Assembly (NCBI GenBank): GCA_021786915.1
Contig: JAJYMP010000428.1
Span: forward strand, 1 to 15,003
Source: Chloroflexota bacterium
Lineage (GTDB): Bacteria > Chloroflexota > Limnocylindria > Limnocylindrales > CSP1-4
Length of the DNA: 15,003 nt
Direction: 5' to 3'
Positions 1-6,011 of this stretch are shown piece after piece (position 1 is the stretch's first letter; each line of letters begins with the position of its first letter). The notes below the pieces were generated by a model. It did not search any database. It was not told the DNA's origin and worked only from the letters and a program-made list of their open reading frames with translations. Both the position numbers and the translations under genes were made by a program.

Positions 1-45
1 GACAAGCGCGAGGATGGCGATGAGCACGTAGCCGAGGATGTCCAT
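1..45 (-). CDS. Partial hydrophobic ORF running off the left edge
   Basis: Only the first 15 codons lie inside the window. From the ATG at 45 they read MDILGYVLIAILALV, which looks like the start of a membrane segment. A GTG three codons upstream (52-54) is an alternative start. There is no clear Shine-Dalgarno. It lies on the same strand as, and 121 bases beyond, the end of the CBS-like gene, so it could be the next gene of that transcription unit. No function can be assigned, and with so few codons it may not be a gene at all. Confidence 0.3.
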   Translation of the reverse strand, partial: MDILGYVLIAILALV

Positions 46-166
46 GGCCGCCACGATCGCCGGGCCAGATGAACGCCGGATGAGGCGTCGGTAATGCCCG
101 GCTGAGAAGCTTGGGTGGCCAGTTGCGACCGCGCGACTCTGACCACGTGGTTGCGGGCGACTGACC
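46..166. other. Intergenic gap, nothing recognised
   Basis: Short gap between the CBS-like gene and the partial ORF at the window edge. I see no convincing promoter, hairpin with a T-run, or repeat here. Confidence 0.4.
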
Positions 167-676
167 TCAGCCGAACCGGGCGCGACCCCATGCTGCCAGC
201 AGGCCGAAGACGCGCGCCTGGCGTCCGACATCGTCGAGCTCGGCGGCGAGCAGGCGCCCGCGCCAAAGCACAAGCGCGAACCCGTCCCGCTCGAGCGGAG
301 TTTCGAGAACCGTCGCGCAGTCGCCGCCGCTGGCGATCTCGAGCCGGTGGAGCGGGATCATCGCGTCGGCGGCGGCGAGCGGTCGTGGGCCGACGCCGTC
401 GAGCTGGCGCGGGCCCGCGACGCCCAGGAGTCTCCCCGCGCCGTCATGCACCAGGACGGGGATTCGGCGGGGTCCGAGGTCCACGGCGCCGACGGGCGTG
501 ATGCCGTGGGTTGCCCGCCTGAGCGGGACTGCGACATCGCGCGCGCACAGGCGCGCCAGCATCGACAGGGCCGTGGCGTCGAGCACACGGCCCTCGAGCG
601 AGGCGGCCGCCGGCGACCGGACCGGCGGTTCGACGACGTCGGGCCGCACTGCGCTAGGGCCGCACGAACACGGCAC
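167..676 (-). CDS. Degenerate CBS-domain-like protein
   Basis: Soluble protein of about 160-169 residues. The middle (roughly residues 35-155) resembles a pair of CBS motifs: a GAGRLLGVAGPRQLDGV stretch followed by AAADAMIPLHRLEIASGG and a second RGRLLAAELDDV, the pattern seen in the C-terminal regulatory half of some site-2-protease-like M50 peptidases. No protease motif (HExxH) and no membrane segment is present, so it would be a free-standing CBS-like module, perhaps a nucleotide or effector sensor. The GTG at 676 overlaps the cupredoxin gene by 23 bases. A second in-frame GTG at 649 lies just past the cupredoxin stop and is equally possible; neither has a good ribosome site. The close coupling suggests co-transcription with the cupredoxin. 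The family call is tentative. Confidence 0.6.
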   Translation of the reverse strand: MPCSCGPSAVRPDVVEPPVRSPAAASLEGRVLDATALSMLARLCARDVAVPLRRATHGITPVGAVDLGPRRIPVLVHDGAGRLLGVAGPRQLDGVGPRPLAAADAMIPLHRLEIASGGDCATVLETPLERDGFALVLWRGRLLAAELDDVGRQARVFGLLAAWGRARFG

Positions 677-1055
677 CCGTCATGCCGGCCGCGGCATGCC
701 CCGGCAGCGTGCAGATGAACGTGTGCTCGCCGGGCTCATCGAAGCGGAGGGTGACCTGTCGCGTCTCGCCGGGCTGCAGGATCGCCTCCACGCCGCCGAG
801 GCCCGGCATGTGCAGCGAGGGGAAGTTGAGGTCGTGCGCCTCGGTGCCGTCGTTGCGGAGCGTGACCGTGAGCGGCTGCCCGACCTTGGCGTCGATCCGG
901 TTCGGCTCGAAGCGGAAGTCCCGGAGCTCGACCGTCGATGGCGCCCCGTCCCGCCCGGTCGCGGCCGCGACCGCGATGAAGCCGCCTCCCACGACGACGA
1001 ACAGCCCGGCGGCCACGAGCCTCCGGTTGAATGCCGCGCGCCCAGTCGTGTTCAT
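654..1055 (-). CDS. Membrane-anchored cupredoxin (type I copper protein)
   Basis: A 133-residue blue-copper-type electron carrier or copper-binding protein held outside the membrane. Residues 12-33 form one hydrophobic signal/anchor helix after Arg11-Arg12. Residues 41-133 are a plastocyanin-like beta sandwich. The probable ligands are visible: His74 (EAHDLNF) and the C-terminal loop Cys115-x4-His120-x4-Met125 (CTLPGHAAAGM). That loop spacing matches auracyanin and sulfocyanin-like proteins rather than plastocyanin (C-x2-H-x4-M). The ATG at 1055 has no Shine-Dalgarno but lies 22 bases from a three-unit 11-base direct repeat, so it may be translated from a leaderless transcript. It is divergent from the DoxX gene and overlaps the CBS-like gene. 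The redox partner is unknown. Confidence 0.9.
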   Translation of the reverse strand: MNTTGRAAFNRRLVAAGLFVVVGGGFIAVAAATGRDGAPSTVELRDFRFEPNRIDAKVGQPLTVTLRNDGTEAHDLNFPSLHMPGLGGVEAILQPGETRQVTLRFDEPGEHTFICTLPGHAAAGMTGAVFVRP

Positions 1056-1061
1056 GAACGG

Positions 1062-1104
1062 GAGTCTCTGCCGTCGCCTGAGCCCAGCGTGAGATCGGCA
1101 TGAA
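1062..1104 (-). promoter_or_regulatory. Response-regulator-type 11-bp direct repeat and promoter of the cupredoxin gene
   Basis: Read on the minus strand toward the cupredoxin, the cores are TTCAT-N6-CTCAC-N6-CTCAG (1104 down to 1078), exactly 11 bases apart. Nine bases later comes GAGACT (1062-1067), an xAxxxT -10-like hexamer, then 7 bases to the ATG. PhoB/OmpR-family activators commonly bind 11-base direct repeats that replace the -35 box. The outermost core is weak. The same design recurs at 1876-1902. Confidence 0.55.
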
Positions 1105-1251
1105 CGACGGCTGTGAACATGGAGCGCGGCGGAGAGATTCGTGTTCTCAGCGGCAACTCACGCCTGGCTCAGCCGCACTTCGGATGCTCGGCCCGTGACG
1201 CGAGCGAGGGGCTCCGTGCTCCGCTCGGCATTCGCCACGGAGGTGGACATC

Positions 1252-1791
1252 GTGGACAAGCTCGACCAGCGGCGGGCTCGAGGGCTCGCGCTCCTCCGGA
1301 TCGCGGTCGGGGCAGGGTTCCTGTACGCGGGGCTGGAGAAGGTCTTCGACTTCGCGGGCGCCGGCGCGCCGTGGACAGCGGCCGGCTTCCTCAAGTTCGG
1401 GACGGGCGGCACGATCCCCAACATGACCGGCCTCCCGGACCCGATGAGCCACAACCCGATCCAGGGCTTCTGGGGCGGCCTCGCCGCCGACCCCGGGCTC
1501 CTAGGGCTCATCAATTTCCTCGTCGTGTTCGGCGAGGTCGCGATCGGCATCGCGCTCGTCCTCGGCCTCGCCACCCGACTTGCCGGCGCGCTAGGCGCGA
1601 TCATGATGTTCCTGTTCTGGCTCGCGGCATGGGACTTCGAGTACGGGCCCGTGAACCAGCAGTTCGTGTACATGATCCTCTCGGCGATCGTGGCGTACGC
1701 GTCGGCCGGCAAGACCCTCGGTCTCGACGAGAAGCTGGAGGAGTCGGGGCTCGCGCACCGGTTCGCCCCACTGCGACTGGCTATGGGATAA
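1252..1791 (+). CDS. DoxX family membrane protein
   Basis: A 179-residue inner-membrane protein of the DoxX/DoxD type. Helix one carries the typical LRIAVGAGFLYAGLEKV motif (residues 15-31). Further hydrophobic helices lie near residues 83-105, 108-127 and 137-152. Relatives include the membrane subunit of thiosulfate:quinone oxidoreductase and proteins linked to redox or thiol stress, but the exact activity here is unknown. I chose the GTG at 1252 because GGAGGT (1239-1244) lies 7 bases before it. The GTGs at 1141 and 1243 are in frame, but the first adds a low-complexity leader and the second overlaps the ribosome site. It is divergent from the cupredoxin. A response-regulator-like repeat sits about 150 bases upstream, and whether it serves this gene is unclear. 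Confidence 0.88.
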   Translation: MDKLDQRRARGLALLRIAVGAGFLYAGLEKVFDFAGAGAPWTAAGFLKFGTGGTIPNMTGLPDPMSHNPIQGFWGGLAADPGLLGLINFLVVFGEVAIGIALVLGLATRLAGALGAIMMFLFWLAAWDFEYGPVNQQFVYMILSAIVAYASAGKTLGLDEKLEESGLAHRFAPLRLAMG

Positions 1792-1875
1792 GCGGTCGCG
1801 ACGTAACCGGCTGGGCTCGACCGGGAGGTTCAGGTGACTGCGCCACGCGTGGCCCGAGGCGTGCTCCGAGCAGTT

Positions 1876-1918
1876 CTCACGGGGAGCTCAGCCGGCTCTC
1901 AGTTCCCACGACCACGCT
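1876..1918 (+). promoter_or_regulatory. Response-regulator-type 11-bp direct repeat and promoter of the lipoprotein/CCAHH operon
   Basis: The plus strand reads CTCAC-N6-CTCAG-N6-CTCAG (1876-1880, 1887-1891, 1898-1902), three cores at exact 11-base spacing. Ten bases later comes CACGCT (1913-1918), an xAxxxT -10-like hexamer, then 7 bases to the ATG at 1926. Orientation, spacing and lack of a Shine-Dalgarno closely match the cupredoxin promoter at 1062-1104. The rest of the 134-base gap after the DoxX gene shows nothing else I recognise. Confidence 0.6.
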
Positions 1919-1925
1919 CGGTGCC

Positions 1926-2411
1926 ATGAAGACACAGCTTTTCGCTCTGTTCCTCCTGTCCTCCTCGGCCGCCGCCGCCTGCTCGCCCGCCAGCGCCGCA
2001 ACGGGGACCGGCGCCACGCCCGCCTCCCCGAGCCCTGCCGGGACGACCTCGGCCGGTGCTCCGGCGAGCGCTGTCGCCGCGGCCCAGCAGGTCAGCGAGG
2101 CGAACGGCGTCACCGTCACAGCCACGTGGGGCGGCCCGGACGCCGGCGCCGTCTTCGAGGTGACGATGGACACGCACTCGGGATCCCTCGACGCCACCGA
2201 CCTGACCGCGGCGGTCCTGCGCAGCGACCGCGGCCAGCCGATCTCTGGGGCGACGTGGGCCGCTCCCGCCGGGGGCCATCATCGGTCGGGCCAGCTGACC
2301 TTCACCGGGGATGCCTCCGGGGTCATCAATGGCGCCTCGTGGGTCGAGCTCGTGCTCCAGAACGTGGGGGGCGTTCCCGAGCGTGTCCTGCGATGGGAGG
2401 TTCGGGCATGA
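1926..2411 (+). CDS. Small lipoprotein of unknown function
   Basis: A 161-residue exported lipoprotein. Residues 1-18 are a signal peptide (MKTQLFALFLLSSSAAAA) and Cys19 is the likely lipidated residue. A low-complexity Ala/Thr/Ser/Pro linker runs to about residue 55. The C-terminal domain (about 58-161) looks all-beta (VTVTATWGGPDAGAVFEVTM ... LRWEVRA), perhaps an immunoglobulin-like fold. Its tryptophans and a GGHHRSG turn are the only notable residues; the two histidines could bind metal, but this is speculative. The ATG at 1926 lacks a Shine-Dalgarno and lies 23 bases after the 11-base repeat array. Its stop overlaps the start of the CCAHH membrane gene (ATGA), so the two are translationally coupled. 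I do not recognise a named family. Confidence 0.8.
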   Translation: MKTQLFALFLLSSSAAAACSPASAATGTGATPASPSPAGTTSAGAPASAVAAAQQVSEANGVTVTATWGGPDAGAVFEVTMDTHSGSLDATDLTAAVLRSDRGQPISGATWAAPAGGHHRSGQLTFTGDASGVINGASWVELVLQNVGGVPERVLRWEVRA

Positions 2412-2899
2412 CCGCATGGGCGCCGGGCATCCGGCAGTCGGGCGTGGTCGGCTGGCGGTCGGCAGCGGCCGGCGCCGTGGGCGGAATCGCGCTCCTGGGC
2501 TGGTACCTCGGGATCATCATGCTCGCCCAGGGTCCGGCGCACGCGCTCGAGCAGTTCGCCGCCGACGCCCCGTTCGTACTCGCCGTGACCCTCGGCTTCG
2601 GGACGCAGATCGCGCTCTTCCTAGAGTTGCGTCGGACGGCGGCGCGCCACCGGCGCGGGGCAGCCATGACCGCCGCGAGCACGGGCACCAGCACCGCGGC
2701 CATGCTCGCCTGCTGCGCCCACCACGTCGCCGACGTCCTGCCCCTCATCGGCGTGTCGGCGGCCGCCGTCTTCCTCGACGCCTACAAGCTGCCGCTGCTC
2801 GTCCTAGGGCTCGCGATGAACGCTCTCGGCGTCGCCATCCTGTGGCGCGAGCTCCGGAAGGCACGGGCGGCCTGCGCCATCGCGGACCGGGTCATGTAG
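2408..2899 (+). CDS. Four-helix membrane protein with CCAHH motif
   Basis: A 163-residue integral membrane protein. Predicted helices lie near residues 19-40, 54-73, 98-123 and 128-146, with a basic loop (RRTAARHRRG) between the second and third. The third begins with Cys102-Cys103-Ala-His105-His106, followed by VADVLPLIGVSAAAVFL. This cluster of soft and borderline metal ligands at a membrane face suggests binding or relay of copper or a similar ion, but no function is proven and I cannot name the family with confidence. The ATG overlaps the lipoprotein stop by four bases, and the pair follows a response-regulator-type repeat. It ends 44 bases from the convergent ZIP gene, with no clear terminator between them. 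Confidence 0.8.
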   Translation: MTAWAPGIRQSGVVGWRSAAAGAVGGIALLGWYLGIIMLAQGPAHALEQFAADAPFVLAVTLGFGTQIALFLELRRTAARHRRGAAMTAASTGTSTAAMLACCAHHVADVLPLIGVSAAAVFLDAYKLPLLVLGLAMNALGVAILWRELRKARAACAIADRVM

Positions 2900-2943
2900 G
2901 ACCTGTCCGGGGCGGCGACCGTCGCGCGCCACGCCCTTCTTCC

Positions 2944-3591
2944 TCAGCCGACGAGCGCCCGCACCGCGAGCACGACCACCGCCCCGAGCCCGGCAATTGC
3001 GACCAGCCGCGGCGCGCCAAGGCGGTCGTGGTGTTGGGCCTCCGGCAGCAGGTGGCCGGCACCGATCGCGATGAAGACGCCGGAGAACCACGCGAGGAGG
3101 AGGCCGAGCGTTGCCGGCTCGATCGACACCAGGCGGCTGAGCGCCGCGCCCGCCACGGGAGCCGCAGCGTCCGCGAGTAGGAATGCGATGGCGATTGGGA
3201 CTCCGCGCGACGCTTCGAGTGCCAGCGTCACGACGTTGATGCCGTCGGCGAAGTCGTGGGCGAGCACCGCGAGCAGGACGAGGATCCCGACCCGCTCCCC
3301 GGCCACGAAGCCGAAGCCGATGGCGACCCCGTCGAGCGTGCTGTGGAGGATCAGGCTGGCCGGCGGGAGGACCGCGAGCAGACGGCGCCGCCTCGGCCCC
3401 ACGGGCTCCCCGGGCTCCGCGTGCTCGAAGCTTGTCTGGTGGATGAACGCCTCGATGAAGGCGAAGGCGAGGTAGCCGGCCAGGGCCACGAGTCCCACGT
3501 CGAGGACCCGTTCCGCCCCGACAAGCGTGTGGGCCTCCGGCAGTAGGTCGGCCACGGCCGTGGCAACGACGACGCCCGAGGCGAACGCCAT
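2944..3591 (-). CDS. ZIP family metal transporter
   Basis: A polytopic transporter of the ZIP family, which moves zinc or other divalent metals into the cytoplasm. From the ATG at 3591 the product has 215 residues. Family hallmarks are the helix-4 motif HSTLDGVAIG (His83, Asp87), the helix-5 motif AHDFADGIN (His112, Asp113, Asp116) and GAGHLLPEA (His180, Glu184). A basic, charged cytoplasmic loop lies near residues 52-71. The ATG start removes most of the conserved first helix. The same frame continues upstream as VFLAILPFFSTLGGGVAALR, but to the in-frame stop at 3706-3708 it has no ATG, GTG or TTG. GAGGAG (3686-3691) sits 7 bases before an ATC at 3678, so a rare ATC start adding 29 residues is plausible; a sequence error is the alternative. 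The gene is convergent with the CCAHH gene. Confidence 0.88.
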   Translation of the reverse strand: MAFASGVVVATAVADLLPEAHTLVGAERVLDVGLVALAGYLAFAFIEAFIHQTSFEHAEPGEPVGPRRRRLLAVLPPASLILHSTLDGVAIGFGFVAGERVGILVLLAVLAHDFADGINVVTLALEASRGVPIAIAFLLADAAAPVAGAALSRLVSIEPATLGLLLAWFSGVFIAIGAGHLLPEAQHHDRLGAPRLVAIAGLGAVVVLAVRALVG

Positions 3592-3685
3592 GAACGGATG
3601 GAGGCGATGGCGGAGCCTGAGCGCCGCGACGCCCCCTCCCAGCGTGGAGAAGAACGGGAGGATGGCCAGGAAGACGATCGGAAGA

Positions 3686-3691
3686 CTCCTC
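3686..3691 (-). promoter_or_regulatory. Ribosome binding site suggesting a non-standard ZIP start
   Basis: GAGGAG on the minus strand, 7 bases ahead of an ATC codon (3676-3678) and far from the first ATG (3591). It supports initiation close to ATC rather than at the ATG that would cut into the first membrane helix. Confidence 0.4.
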
Positions 3692-3842
3692 GGACTATCT
3701 GGAGATTACTGCCTCGTGAGCCGCGATCGCCGAGGCGACCGCGGCGCCCGCGGCATCGCGCTCTAGCGCCTGCGCGTCCGCCGGCGCGACACCTCGCTCC
3801 CGATGCCACGGGACGCCGCGCGGCACAGGAGGCGCCCGCACG

Positions 3843-3869
3843 CTGAGTTCCCGCTGAGCCAGGCCTGAG
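3843..3869 (-). promoter_or_regulatory. Perfect triple 11-bp repeat upstream of the ZIP gene
   Basis: The plus strand reads CTGAG-N6-CTGAG-N6-CTGAG (3843, 3854, 3865); the minus strand therefore has three identical CTCAG cores facing the ZIP gene, as in the other two CTCAG sites. The distance to the ZIP start is about 165 bases (ATC 3678) or 250 bases (ATG 3591), much longer than at the cupredoxin and lipoprotein genes. Confidence 0.55.
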
Positions 3870-3882
3870 AGGACCGGCCGCC

Positions 3883-3903
3883 TGCCCGCCGCGTTGGCGG
3901 GCA
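3883..3903. other. Strong hairpin
   Basis: TGCCCGCC and GGCGGGCA pair as a perfect 8-bp stem around the loop GCGTT. No T-run follows on either strand, so it is not a standard Rho-independent terminator. It could end transcripts from the lipoprotein operon weakly, or structure a 5' leader. Confidence 0.45.
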
Positions 3904-3905
3904 CC

Positions 3906-3934
3906 GGCTCAGGCGCGCGCTCGGCTCAGGCGCG
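3906..3934. repeat. 12-base direct repeat GGCTCAGGCGCG
   Basis: Two exact copies 17 bases apart (3906-3917 and 3923-3934). Each contains a CTCAG core like those in the nearby 11-base arrays, so they may be extra half-sites in the opposite orientation, though 17-base spacing does not fit the 11-base pattern. Confidence 0.5.
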
Positions 3935-4102
3935 GTTGAGTTCGGCAGCACGTGTGGGCGCGGTGATGCTAAATCGCACCTTCGCCCTGTGGCAGGAACT
4001 GCGCGATGCGCGTCAGTCCGAACGCGGAATGGGCACGGGTCCCACCATGGTCCCTGCCGCCTCGATTGGCGCCTGACCGGCGGACTCCACCTTCCTGACG
4101 CC

Positions 4103-4756
4103 TCACGCGGGAGTGCACGCCTGGGCGATCGTGCTCGCGTCCGCACCACCAGGCGCGAGGTTGAGGCCCGAAACCTGCGACAGGTCGGGCGTCAGCACGA
4201 CCTTCGCGATGGTGCCCGGCACCACCCCGCCGGGGAACCCGAGCCGCGCGAGCGTGTCGCTCGAGCGACGGGCGAACTCGACGCCGAGGACCGGGGTGAA
4301 GATGGGGCTCTCGTTGAAGATGCTCCCGACGGCCAGGCGCTCGTGGTCCGCGATCCGCGCCCTCAGCCACCGCACGACCTCGGGCTTCCCGGTGAGGACG
4401 ACGACGGCGCGACGAGCGTAGTCGCAGTCGCTGCCCTCGGCGCCCTGCGCGACGAGAGCCTCCGCCGCGCCCGCGTCCCCGGTGTTGATCGAGCTTATGA
4501 GCCGCTCGACGGTCGAGACGGCGGCGGCCTCCTCGGCGCTGACCCGGAACGCGTCGCCGGGCGGCGAAGGAGCGTCGGCACCCTGGACGGCGCTCGGCGC
4601 GGCGGGTCGGGGCGTCGGGCTGCGAACGGACGGCGCCAAGGCGGCCGCGGGCGCGACGGACGGCGCGGGCGCGCCGCAGGCACCGCAGAGCAGAACGGCC
4701 CCGAGCACTGTCGCCAGGGTGACTCGAGGCCCCGATGAACGCCCTTCTGACACCAT
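4103..4756 (-). CDS. Lipoprotein of unknown function
   Basis: A 217-residue exported lipoprotein. Its N-terminal signal segment ends in LCGAC, with Cys27 the likely lipid-modified residue. An Ala/Pro/Ser-rich linker runs to about residue 70, followed by a mixed domain that begins with a long helix (TVERLISSINTGDAGAAEALV), reminiscent of NTF2/SnoaL-like folds. Cysteines near SDCDY and AQACTPA could form a disulfide outside the membrane. The chosen ATG at 4756 overlaps the stop of the preceding lipoprotein gene by one base (TGATG); a GTG directly before it (4759) is also possible. No enzyme motif is seen. The two genes are clearly one operon and may form a complex. Confidence 0.75.
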   Translation of the reverse strand: MVSEGRSSGPRVTLATVLGAVLLCGACGAPAPSVAPAAALAPSVRSPTPRPAAPSAVQGADAPSPPGDAFRVSAEEAAAVSTVERLISSINTGDAGAAEALVAQGAEGSDCDYARRAVVVLTGKPEVVRWLRARIADHERLAVGSIFNESPIFTPVLGVEFARRSSDTLARLGFPGGVVPGTIAKVVLTPDLSQVSGLNLAPGGADASTIAQACTPA

Positions 4757-5304
4757 CACGTTCTACACCCCTCGCAAGGCCGTCGCGCGGCGGGCGTCGC
4801 CACCGCGCGCGGTCGCGGGACCTGCGGGACGGCGGCCGTCGCGATCGGCGGCATCACGGCGGGGAGGTCGGGCGACCCGAGCTCGTCCCAGCGGTAGAGG
4901 TAGACGAAGTCGCCCGTCGCCGTGCCGGCACTCGTGGCGTCCGTCACCCACAGCAGCCGGCCGGCGCCGGGGTTCGCCCCGAGCACGAAGACCCAGACGG
5001 GGGTGGATGCGTCGGTCGGGGTGGCGGCCGTCTGCCGCGCGGGGTGGAAGGCCGCATCGACCGCTCCGAGGGTGGTCAGCCAGATGAGCGCCTCGCCGCC
5101 GGAGCCTCCCGGCAGGCTCGCCGAGTCGCGCGCCTGCACGCACGTGACCGCGGTCCGGGGCCAGGTGCGCGCGTCGCAGGAAGCCGCCGGCCGCTCGCCG
5201 GTCTTGGCCGGCGGGGCGGTCGCGACCGGGCTGGGCGGAGGCGGGGCGGCACAGGCAGCGGCGAGGCTGGCGGCCGCGAGCGCGAGAAGGGGCCTGACGC
5301 GCAT
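4756..5304 (-). CDS. Lipoprotein of unknown function
   Basis: A 182-residue exported lipoprotein with signal peptide MRVRPLLALAAASLAAAC, Cys18 being the likely lipidation site. A Pro/Ala linker follows to about residue 40. The remainder has two cysteines (ASCDART and AVTCVQARD) that could pair, and strands such as VWVFVLGANPG and DFVYLYRWDEL. The ATG at 5304 is supported by GGAGGA about 8 bases and GGGAG 3 bases upstream. The open frame extends further upstream, but that extension reads as shadow of the next gene. It is translationally coupled to the downstream lipoprotein gene. I do not recognise a family. Confidence 0.75.
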   Translation of the reverse strand: MRVRPLLALAAASLAAACAAPPPPSPVATAPPAKTGERPAASCDARTWPRTAVTCVQARDSASLPGGSGGEALIWLTTLGAVDAAFHPARQTAATPTDASTPVWVFVLGANPGAGRLLWVTDATSAGTATGDFVYLYRWDELGSPDLPAVMPPIATAAVPQVPRPRAVATPAARRPCEGCRT

Positions 5305-5390
5305 GTCTCCCTTCCTCCTGGGGCAAGGGTCCTGCGACCACGCCCTCAAGTCAAGACCGGGCATCCGGTCGTGGGACCAACCGAGGCGGG
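5305..5390. other. Short leader region of the lipoprotein pair
   Basis: Gap between the end of the 176-residue exported protein gene and the lipoprotein start. It contains CTCAAGTCAAGACC (5345-5358), reminiscent of the TCAAG half-sites elsewhere, but the two copies are only 5 bases apart and do not form an 11-base array. No clear promoter. Confidence 0.3.
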
Positions 5391-5921
5391 TCAGCGCGAC
5401 CTCGCGCGCTGGCGCTTCCGGCGCACCCACAGCACTGACGCCGCGAACATGAGGGCGACGACGGCGAGGGCTGCGAGCGCCGGACCGGTCAGCCCGCTGG
5501 CCGGGACGACGGTCAGGACGAGGAGCCCCCTCGAGTCCGCGTCCCCGAAGCGCCAGCACGACCCCTCGACCTCGGCAAGGACCCAGTAGGAGCCTGCGGC
5601 GAGGTTGGGGACCCTGAACGTCGCCGACCCGTCGCCGCCGCTCCACGCCATGGTGCCGACCGGCGACTCGCACCGGTTGCCCGCGGCGTCCGAGGTCGGC
5701 TGGAGGAAGACGGGGACCGGTCCCCCCGATGCCAGGCTGGAGTAGAGCCCTGCGGGCGCGGTGAGGACCTCCACGGCGTCGCCGGGCGCCGCCGTTGCTG
5801 GGAGGAGGCGGGCGTTGACCGCCCCGGACGCGGGCGTGGCCCCGAGCAGCGCGGACGCGGCGGCCAGGGCGAGGGCCGCCAGCAGGGTGCGCGAGGGAGC
5901 GCCCCTCCGTCGTTCAGCCAC
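5391..5921 (-). CDS. Exported single-pass membrane protein, sortase-like or Ig-like layout
   Basis: A 176-residue protein with a basic N-terminus (MAERRRGAPSR), a signal helix at about residues 12-33, a beta-rich outer domain and a C-terminal anchor helix (about 146-165) followed by the very basic tail RRKRQRARSR. This is a type I membrane topology. The outer domain has strand patterns such as APGDAVEVLTAP and GSATFRVPNLAAGSYWVLAEV, plus two cysteines (NRCESP, GSCWRF) that may pair. No LPxTG sorting signal is present. The GTG start at 5921 has only a weak ribosome site. Same strand as the two lipoproteins and 86 bases upstream of them, so possibly one cell-surface operon. Function unknown. 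Confidence 0.72.
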   Translation of the reverse strand: MAERRRGAPSRTLLAALALAAASALLGATPASGAVNARLLPATAAPGDAVEVLTAPAGLYSSLASGGPVPVFLQPTSDAAGNRCESPVGTMAWSGGDGSATFRVPNLAAGSYWVLAEVEGSCWRFGDADSRGLLVLTVVPASGLTGPALAALAVVALMFAASVLWVRRKRQRARSR

Positions 5922-6011
5922 TCCGCGACACTACGTGTTGCGACGACCGGAGGCAACCGGGTAGGCCGTCCGCCTCGATCTAGCAGCCTTTTCCTACACT
6001 TGCCGCCGAAC
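5922..6011. other. Short intergenic region, nothing firm
   Basis: About 90 bases between the CGS-type gene and the exported protein gene, both on the minus strand. No stable hairpin followed by a T-run and no 11-base repeat is visible. Confidence 0.35.

Larger units (their letters stand above)
3709..4102. other. Repeat-rich intergenic region upstream of the ZIP gene
   Basis: About 390 bases without a convincing gene, between the ZIP gene and the end of the lipoprotein operon. It holds a triple 11-base repeat (3843-3869), a strong 8-bp hairpin (3883-3903) and a 12-base direct repeat GGCTCAGGCGCG at 3906-3917 and 3923-3934. Short open frames cross it, including a 43-codon one starting at GTG 3826 on the minus strand and a 37-codon one at ATG 3966 on the plus strand. 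Neither has a good ribosome site or a recognisable product. Confidence 0.5.

Noticed and set aside
3966..4076. Short plus-strand frame starting at ATG 3966 (MLNRTFALWQELRDARQSER and on).
   Set aside because: 37 codons, no ribosome site, no family match and no conserved context; not enough to call a gene.
4073..4106. CTGAC at 4073 and 4095 (22 bases apart) with CTCAC at 4102, resembling the regulator cores.
   Set aside because: The middle unit is missing and the site overlaps the 3' end of a gene with no start codon downstream; probably chance.
5345..5358. CTCAAGTCAAGACC before the lipoprotein pair as another array.
   Set aside because: The half-sites are 5 bases apart, not 11, and no third unit is in register.
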